From: Austropuccinia psidii | Lineage: Eukaryota; Basidiomycota; Pucciniomycetes; Pucciniales; Sphaerophragmiaceae | Reading direction: 5' to 3' | Assembly: GCA_023105745.1 (NCBI GenBank) | Contig: JALGQZ010000006.1 | Coordinates: 34,861,686 to 34,925,685, forward strand | Length of the DNA: 64,000 nucleotides | In this document: piece after piece, positions 57,225-64,000 of the stretch | How the letters are laid out: every line of letters starts with the position of its first letter | How positions within the stretch are numbered: position 1 is the first letter of the stretch | Notes under the pieces: generated by a model | Seen by the model: the letters and a program-made list of their open reading frames with translations, nothing else | Databases searched by the model: none | Told to the model about the DNA's origin: nothing | Program-made: the position numbers and the translations under genes

Positions 57225-60050
57225 CCATCATTCATATGTCCCGTCACAAGTGGCATCTTAGAAACCCAAATCAAATTTTCTGACTCTCGCTGCCTAAACA
57301 CCCAAATCAAAGGAAGTGGTGATTTATGGCACAAAAGACTAGGACACATGAATAAACACGATATGATGAAGTTAGTTAAAACAACTAAAATAAGTGACAT
57401 CTGTGATGAATGTATAAAAGGTAAGATTACCCAATTACCTTTTAAACAGACATTCAAGGTTGCTAATCATGTATTGGAAAACATTCATCTCGATCTCTGT
57501 GGACCTTTTCAAACTCCCTCTATAGCTGGTGCTAAATATTTCCTCATAATTATAGATCAAATGAGTGGATTTATTTCTACCAAGTTCCTTAAAAATAAAA
57601 GCGATTGCTTCAATCACTTTCGCAACTTCAAATTATCAGTCGAGAATAAATTTACAACAAAAATCAAAAATATTTTAACAGATGGTGGAGGAGAATTTAT
57701 CAACAAATCATTTAGAAATTACTGTGCTGAATCGGGAATCAATCACATAGTAAGTCCTCCATACACTCCCCAACACAATCCATTCGCAGAAAGAGGCAAT
57801 CGATCAATATTAGAAAAAGCAAGATGCATGTTACTCCAATCTCAATTACCCAACAAATTTTGGGCAGAAGCAGTTTCAACGGCAACATTTCTTTGTAACC
57901 TAATTCCTAAACATGATGATCAAAGAACACCATATGAAATCTGGCACAACTCAAAACCACCCTTACATAGATTAAAGCCATTCGGATGCAAGGCTTGGTT
58001 GAAGATTCCAGCACATTCGATAAAAAACAAGTTTGATTCAAAGGCATGGGATGGTATCTTCCTTGGGTATGAAAATGAAGCTTCTAGCTACCGTATATTA
58101 AGACTTTTAGATCAAAAGATTATCATCAGCAGACAAGTGATATTTGATGAAAAAAACTTTCCATCACTACTCAATCAAAAACAATCCTTAGAAAACATCA
58201 TAGAGATTTTTCCCAATCCAACTCAAACAACGGAAGAAGAAATACAAATCAACTCTAATACAGATGAAAACTCCTCTAGTATCGATGAAAACTCCATAGA
58301 TAATGAAAGTGATGAAATTTATGTCGACGCCTTAGAACAACAACCAAAAAGAATTCGCGTGATCGGCCCCAGACATCCCACCTTAATATCCAGTGAAATC
58401 GACAGCAACAACATTCTTCCATTTTCTCGAAGACACACCAGAGCAAATTTGACAAAAATAAATCAAACTCCAAAAACCTTTGATGAAGCAATGACCAGTC
58501 CAAATAAAGAAAAATGGGATCTCGCAATCAAAAAAGAACTTCAGAATATGGAAAACCTGAACGTATGGACCCTAAGAAATAAAAAAGACAGCGATCACCC
58601 AATCACTAGCACTTGGGTGTTTAAAGAAAAAGAAGACGATTCTGGAAAAATAATCGAACATAAAGCTCGACTATGCGCCCATGGTTTTCATCAAATAGCT
58701 GGACTAGATTATCAAAGCACTTTTGCTCCAACTGGAAGACTATCTTCTCTACGTGCACTAATATTGTTTGCAGCAATCTATAAGTTCAACTTTCACCAAA
58801 TGGATGTACGAAGTGCCTTCTTAAATGCACCACTACAAGAAGAAATCAGTTTAGAAATACCTCAAGGAATATCAGCAAACAAAGAAACCCAAGTCTTACA
58901 ATTAAACAAAGCGTTGTATGGACTCAAGCAAGCATCCCTTGCCTGGTACAAACACCTTTCGAAATGGCTAATCACATCGGGTTTTTCATGCTCAATCACT
59001 GATCCCTGTGTTTTTTGGAGAACTGGTAAAAAACCCATTTGGATTTATGTTCATGTTGATGACCTTGCTATTTTTGGTCCAAATTTAGAAGAATTTAAAA
59101 AGGAAATCAAAAACGAATTCGACATGAAAGATTTGGGCAAAGCCAACTTACTTCTAGGAATAAAAACTAATCATCTCCATGACGGATTTAGCCTTGATCA
59201 AGAACATTACATTAAAGAACTAGCCGATAAATACGGAATCAGAGACCTTATCCCATCAAATACACCTCTTAAACCACACTTACAACTCTCAAACTCATCC
59301 GAAAAAGAACATGAAGAATTCAATAACTTAAACATCAATTACCGAAGTGCTGTTGGATCACTAAATTATATCAGTTCCAACACTCGCCCTGACATCACCT
59401 TTGCAGTCAGCCATTTATCTCAATTTCTTGAAAAACCTGGATTACAGCATTGGAATGCATGCCTTCAAGTCTTTCGTTATCTATTTTACTCAAAAAACTT
59501 ATGTCTTACATTCAAAAATCATGGATTTCATCACATAAATACGTATGCAGATGCAGATTGGGGAAATAACCCAATCGATCGAAGATCAATTTCGGGATTT
59601 ACTGTCAGTATAAATCTTCACCTAATATCCTGGCGTTCAAAAAGGCAACAAACAGTTTCTCATTCGACAACAGAAGCCGAATACAAATCCCTCAGCGATG
59701 CTGCCAAAGAAACAACATGGTTAATAAATCTCCTTAATGAAATTCAAATCACAACTTCTCCACTTGACCCTCTCTTATTAAATGACAATAAAGGAGCAAT
59801 TGATCTAGCCTTAAACAATGCAAACCATAGTGGATTCAAAACAAAACACATGGACATCAAATTTCATTTCATCCGAGAACTACTCAAAAAGGGCACTATG
59901 TTGTTAAAACATGTTCCCACTACAGCAATGAATGCTGATTTCTTAACCAAAGCCGTAGGTAAAACAATTCTTTTTAAATCTCTTAATTTCCATAATCTCT
60001 TAAAAAAAACCTGTGCTCTCTCTCCCTGTTCGTCGCAAGGGGGGATGTGA
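57225..60050 (+). CDS. Copia-3 polyprotein, integrase, reverse transcriptase and RNase H
   Basis: Open in the same frame as Gag up to 60050; positions count from the ATG at 57348. Integrase CDEC at 19-22, triad D49 (IHLDLCGP), D112 (TDGGGEF) and E148 (FAERGN), with 62 and 35 residues between. An acidic Asn/Ser/Glu linker, then IRVIGPRHPTL. Reverse transcriptase HKARLCAHGFHQ, HQMDVRSAFLNAPLQE and YVHVDDLAIFG. RNase H TYADADWGNNPIDRRSISG, STTEAEYKSL, LNDNKGAIDLA and MDIKFHFIRE. Every catalytic residue is present. The only lesion in the whole polyprotein is the TGA upstream. Confidence 0.95.
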   Translation, partial: PSFICPVTSGILETQIKFSDSRCLNTQIKGSGDLWHKRLGHMNKHDMMKLVKTTKISDICDECIKGKITQLPFKQTFKVANHVLENIHLDLCGPFQTPSIAGAKYFLIIIDQMSGFISTKFLKNKSDCFNHFRNFKLSVENKFTTKIKNILTDGGGEFINKSFRNYCAESGINHIVSPPYTPQHNPFAERGNRSILEKARCMLLQSQLPNKFWAEAVSTATFLCNLIPKHDDQRTPYEIWHNSKPPLHRLKPFGCKAWLKIPAHSIKNKFDSKAWDGIFLGYENEASSYRILRLLDQKIIISRQVIFDEKNFPSLLNQKQSLENIIEIFPNPTQTTEEEIQINSNTDENSSSIDENSIDNESDEIYVDALEQQPKRIRVIGPRHPTLISSEIDSNNILPFSRRHTRANLTKINQTPKTFDEAMTSPNKEKWDLAIKKELQNMENLNVWTLRNKKDSDHPITSTWVFKEKEDDSGKIIEHKARLCAHGFHQIAGLDYQSTFAPTGRLSSLRALILFAAIYKFNFHQMDVRSAFLNAPLQEEISLEIPQGISANKETQVLQLNKALYGLKQASLAWYKHLSKWLITSGFSCSITDPCVFWRTGKKPIWIYVHVDDLAIFGPNLEEFKKEIKNEFDMKDLGKANLLLGIKTNHLHDGFSLDQEHYIKELADKYGIRDLIPSNTPLKPHLQLSNSSEKEHEEFNNLNINYRSAVGSLNYISSNTRPDITFAVSHLSQFLEKPGLQHWNACLQVFRYLFYSKNLCLTFKNHGFHHINTYADADWGNNPIDRRSISGFTVSINLHLISWRSKRQQTVSHSTTEAEYKSLSDAAKETTWLINLLNEIQITTSPLDPLLLNDNKGAIDLALNNANHSGFKTKHMDIKFHFIRELLKKGTMLLKHVPTTAMNADFLTKAVGKTILFKSLNFHNLLKKTCALSPCSSQGGM

Positions 60051-60170
60051 AAATTATCGTCAAGAGAAAACCTAATCTCGAGTAAATTGATCAACCCTAA
60101 TCTACAAACAAATCCCCGACCTCAAGAGTAAACTCTACACAAGAAAATGTCCTCAACACTCCTCTCTCAG
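60046..60170 (+). repeat. Copia-3 3' LTR, first 125 bp
   Basis: Identical to 55590-55714. It ends at CTCTCTCAG where a family-A LTR begins. The remainder should reappear after that element, outside the window. Confidence 0.92.
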
Positions 60171-62195
60171 TGTGAGCCTTTGAGATATGACCACATACCC
60201 AATAAGGTCACAAAAAAGACTCTGAATAAATATAACTTTAATATAATTATATTAAAATTACTTAGAATAAATATACATTAAGAATAATTACTTAAATATA
60301 CAAAAAATACCATAAATTGGTATAAAAATTGGTTTAACTTAAAAACCAATGAATCAACATGTAAATTAAATTATACCATTGGATTCCCCATGGAAAAATA
60401 CACATATACCACTTTTATGGCATATCTGTAAAGCCAATATTTAAGGAATTATAAGGTATAATACCTTATAAAAACCATAAAACCTTATTTATCTCAGAAA
60501 TTAATGAAACAACATGTAAAATAAATTGTATCAGTGGATTCCCCACAAAACTCCACATATAAAACAATTAATAAGCTAATTCCCAAAATCAATACTTAAG
60601 GAATTATCCTGAATATATGCACTTTTTTGGTCAACGCATATATTCAGTGATCATAGCTAATATCTTCTAAACTATACATGCTAGAATGATGAACCAAAAA
60701 TAAAGTTACCACGTAATTACTGTGAGAACACAGATATGAGCTTTATTTTGCAAATTATAAACAAGGTTAAGACTTATGAGGAAATATTGATAAAAATCAA
60801 CAGAGCTGTTGACCACTTTGTTGTGAAAGTAGTCCAAACTTAAAAAAAAGTATACAGTTGGATTCTACTAGTTTATTCGAGAAGAATGACGTAATTTTTA
60901 TTGTTAAATTCAGGGTATAACCCCCTGAAATCAAGGTTTGAAGTTTAAAATATTGAATTTCGACAGAAAAGATGAGTTACAAGAAAAATCATCAAAATTA
61001 GAGTTTTGATGATGTAATGAAAAGCTCTTGGCAGCATAATAAGGTTATGTCAGGCTATCAGAATTCACTCTCTGAATTGCTGTAGCGTGAAAACCTTAAA
61101 CGTTATTGAGGATCAAAGTTTGAGCTTAAATTGAGCTGTTATGATCACATACTGTAACCTTAAATTAAGTTTAACAGTCTTAATAGTGATAAAATTGGTG
61201 AATACTATTAGTTTATGATTAAAACTAATAAAATCCACGAAATTTGGGGTTCTGCCAAGCCTCTGATGTCATCACACTTAGAGTTATAGTGATAACTCTA
61301 AGTAATGGTGTAATAATGATGTAATATGGTTTGATCATGATGTAATCACCCTCAAACCTTAAAATATTGATCAATTCCAGTGGATATGATCAGTACACGT
61401 CTACTAGAAGCCTGTTGGACTCTAGGAGGGAGGTATTTACTATAAATAGAGCTCTTTTTACTCTGTTTTCCCCTCAGACGCATCAAAAACATTAAATCAA
61501 TTAAATCAAAGGTAATTTCTTTATTCTTTATATATAAAACTGTTATATTATTAAAGACCAAAGACCACCTTGCTATAATCATCTATTTTGACGTGATTAA
61601 ATCATTTATTTAATTGTTTTTGTTAAAAATCTCTCTAATAACTCATTTCCACGTAAAAATCCAGATTAATTTGTAATTTTCTTTATTTTTATTGTAAATA
61701 CAATTTGGAAAAGTTGTATTTATATTTTTTGGCGTAAAATACTTCAAAATTATTATATTAAGTGTTAAAAGTAGGTTATTTTCTCTTATTATAATAATTT
61801 CTCTATTATTACTCTCTTAATAATTCTTTAATTAATATAAATAGTATTTATATTAATTCATAACTTTAATATTAGTAATATTATAGTTATTAATTGTTTT
61901 TTATTAATAAAAAACAATTTTTTACGCCTTTATTATTTGTTGGTAACAATAATAAAGAGCTTTTTAATATATTAATTATTTTATATTAATATATTATTTA
62001 TAATATTATAATTTCATATAATATTAATTATATTATTATATTTATTTAATAATATAATATTTTTACGCCATAATAATAATATTTCTTTATTATTATTATT
62101 ATTTTAATCTTATTTATTTCAATTATAAGGACATTCATAGTGCAATAAGTAATAAATTAGTAATTTTCCTTATTGTTTCATAGTCAAACCTTACA
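60171..62195 (+). repeat. LTR-A, 5' LTR of a family-A Ty3/gypsy element
   Basis: 2025 bp, TGTGAGCCTTTGAGATATGACC to CAAACCTTACA, the best-preserved family-A LTR in the window. A probable promoter is near 61440 (TATAAATAGAGCTC). Palindromes at 61892-61919 (perfect, 28 bp) and 61928-61957 (hairpin) are conserved at 16008-16070. Followed by TTTGGGGGCCTGGCC, the candidate primer-binding site, so here the LTR is attached to its element. Confidence 0.92.
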
Positions 62196-62931
62196 TTTGG
62201 GGGCCTGGCCGTGATATTTACTTAAAAGACCTTTAAAAAGATTCTAATTGGGTTTATCCAATAATAAATTATATTTATAATCATAAAATTATATAATAAT
62301 TTTATATTTTATTGATTTTAAAAGCTATTGAGGCATTTGGAAAGCAATTGTACTGTCTTACACGTGGTTTTTCACATCCTTAGACTTGCAAAAACTTTCT
62401 TTGAGTGACTCTAGTGATTAAAAGAGATATTTTATAAATTAAAAATAATTTTTATTATAATTTAATTTTATAAGAATCATATTCATTTTTTATTTTATTC
62501 TTTAAAAATAAAAATAAAAATATATATAAAAAATATTAAAAAATATTAAAAACCAATAAAAAAGTTATTTTTATTCATTTTTATTGATTTCTTTATTTAT
62601 TTCACTTTTTTAAAGATATAAAAGCAATTTCTACATGGAAAATTTCCATATCTTGCCAAAAATAACACTTCTTATAAAAAGACTTATATTTATTTGTCTT
62701 TTTTAGTGTTTGAAGATAACCCAACAGAAGACAACCAAGCTACTGTTGAGAGATTGGTGGAAGAAACTTGTCAAAGTTCTCCAACACCAGTTATCACCAA
62801 AAGAAAGAAAGCTAAGAAATTAGACTTTCCAGGGCCCACCATTCAAGACTCTGAAGGTGAGCACCTCTTTTTAAATTGCCATAAAAGAATTCTATTCTAA
62901 AATACTTTTATTTTTTTCTTATTCTTTAATT
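62196..62931 (+). other. Family-A leader with a possible short upstream exon
   Basis: Non-coding leader after the LTR. At 62196-62210 lies the candidate primer-binding site, shared in pattern with family B. A compact open segment at 62707-62856 (50 codons, DNPTEDNQATVERLVEE, then PVITKRKKAKKLDFPGPT) is bounded by TTTTTTAG on the left and GAAG/GTGAGC on the right, which look like splice sites. A pyrimidine-rich run lies before the Gag ATG at 62932. Splicing is inferred from these signals only. Confidence 0.5.
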
Positions 62932-64000
62932 ATGACTACCAGAAGAGGTTCCCAATACTCCATCCAATCAGATGGAGCTGGACTCAGAAGTAGAATTGAT
63001 CCCTCAAAAGGGAAAAGAAAGGGCAATATCCCCAGTGGAACAGAATCCACACAAGGAAGTGCCTTATCCCAAAGGCAAGTCCCAGAAATGCCCATGATAT
63101 CTGAGCCTGAATTGTAACTAAGTATGAGTAACTCAAACAGGTACAAATCACATTCAGAGGGCTCAAATAGACATCTACATGAGCCAGTACAAGCAGTATT
63201 GCACAGTGTACAAGGACAAAGACTGGGAAATGCTGCCTCAAATACACCAAGGAGTGATGAACTCCTGGCACATCCTGAAAAAGTTCCTCAGAGAGGAGGA
63301 GATAGTGAAATACTCCAATGGATGTAATCCACTGTCATCCAAACCTCAAATCAAAAAAATCAAGGATTATCATGCCAAAAAGAGGGAGGCAACCAAGGAA
63401 GAAGCCCCAGTAGCTTCTACCAGCAAGCCTCAAGCCAACCCACTTCCCCAAGAAGGGAAGAAGAACAAGAAAAAGCATTGGAGGAAACCATATTCCCCAA
63501 GCTACAGAATCCCAAGAATCCAAAAGGATGCCATGGACAATGTTTTCAACATGGCCAGAGCCTTGATGGAATTCAAGGACAAGGAAGAGCAAAGAATGAG
63601 ACAACCTCATTTCCCAAAGAAATAACCTTGTCCAAAGATGTTGTAAATACTTTAACAGAAATTAAAAATAGTATATTACCTCTAAAAGAAATTAAAGACA
63701 GTTTATTATCACTACAAGAAATAAATAACAATTTATCTTCTTTAACAAAAATTGTTGTGCAAAACAAGAAAGAAATTGACAACATTAAGTTTATTGTTGA
63801 AAATAATAAACCAAAGAATTTAATTGACAATACTCAAAAATTAATACAAGGACAACAAGAATTGTATAAATACATAAAAGATATCAAAGACAAGACTTTT
63901 ACAATCAATTATGATGTGAGTATTGACAATCTTACAGAAAAATTAAATAAATTAAGTATTTCTGTAGAAAAATTTGAAGAAAAGACTTCATCACACCAAA
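62932..64000 (+). pseudogene. Family-A Gag, 5' part (runs off the window), two nonsense codons
   Basis: From the ATG at 62932 one frame runs to the window end (356 codons) with only two stops, TAA at 63115-63117 and TAA at 63325-63327. The N-terminus is basic and serine-rich (MTTRRGSQYSIQSDGAGLRS). A Gln/Ser/Arg-rich middle follows (SNRHLHEPVQAVLHSVQGQR). From about residue 230 come long amphipathic helices rich in Ile/Leu/Lys/Asn (VVNTLTEIKNSILPLKEIKD, then IDNIKFIVENN), probably coiled coil. I recognise it as a Gag abundant in rust-fungus repeats. The open frames in other phases (63179-63625 and others) are shadows. Confidence 0.82.

Larger units (their letters stand above)
55590..60170 (+). 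mobile_element. Copia-3: nearly complete Ty1/copia element, 3' LTR cut by a family-A element
   Basis: 5' LTR 55590-56019, primer-binding site, a single 1325-codon polyprotein frame with one TGA, an AAGGGGGG tract (60037-60044), and the first 125 bp of the 3' LTR (60046-60170). These 125 bp are identical to the 5' LTR, so insertion was recent. It sits in the 5' LTR of copia-1 and is related to copia-1: both have the same primer-binding site and the IGPRHPTL linker motif. Confidence 0.94.

Noticed and set aside
1..64000. Host genes, tRNA or rRNA genes
   Set aside because: All long open frames resolve to retrotransposon proteins or their shadows, and I saw no cloverleaf-forming tRNA or rRNA-like segment. 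Short tRNA-like matches are only the primer-binding sites.

Overview
The window contains only transposable elements. I see no host protein gene, tRNA, rRNA or CRISPR array. The DNA is AT-rich and made of LTR retrotransposons nested inside one another. The Gag and Pol families look like those that dominate the genomes of rust fungi (Pucciniales). The Ty3/gypsy Gag and Pol pieces at 16.5-22.3 kb and the Gag at 62.9-64 kb read, from my memory of such proteins, like repeats of a myrtle-rust-type genome (Austropuccinia). That species assignment is recognition, not a search result.

Layout, using names invented here. Family A is a Ty3/gypsy-type LTR of about 2 kb, TGTGAGCC...CCTTACA. It occurs at 1-173 (3' end), 14333-16312 (solo, target duplication GCAAA), 24211-29236 (split), 26135-28319 (divergent solo, ATAAA), 32186-33980 (divergent solo, minus strand) and 60171-62195, where it is the 5' LTR of an element running off the right edge. 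Family B is a gypsy element with a 1.3-1.4 kb LTR, TGTCAGCC...CCTGACA. It has a remnant at 174-3415, a full-length decayed copy at 12182-23635 (target duplication GCCTT), a minus-strand copy at 31656-40491, and another minus-strand remnant at 40493-42040. Family C is a second gypsy lineage with a C-terminal chromodomain. Its body lies at 6544-11828 and its 3' LTR is split into 11829-12181, 23641-24210 and 29237-29998 by later insertions. At 25900-29033 a terminal-inverted-repeat DNA element (E) sits inside an A LTR. Apart from a solo LTR nested in it, E is almost wholly built from a 21-bp dyad-symmetric tandem repeat.

The right third (45.8-60.2 kb) holds three nearly intact Ty1/copia elements. 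Copia-1 is on the minus strand. Copia-2 is inserted in the gag of copia-1 (target duplication GATAT), and copia-3 is inserted in the 5' LTR of copia-1. A family-A element then cuts the 3' LTR of copia-3. Each copia polyprotein has only one or two in-frame stops. LTR-pair divergence follows the nesting order: two mismatches in 135 bp for copia-1, about three in 426 bp for copia-2, and none in 125 bp for copia-3. The gypsy layers are old and full of stops and frameshifts.

Two observations deserve most attention. First, the copia primer-binding sites match anticodon-loop halves of tRNAs rather than tRNA 3' ends: initiator Met for copia-2, and apparently Tyr(GUA) for copia-1 and copia-3. Second, element E has a two-helical-turn palindromic repeat array between compound terminal inverted repeats.
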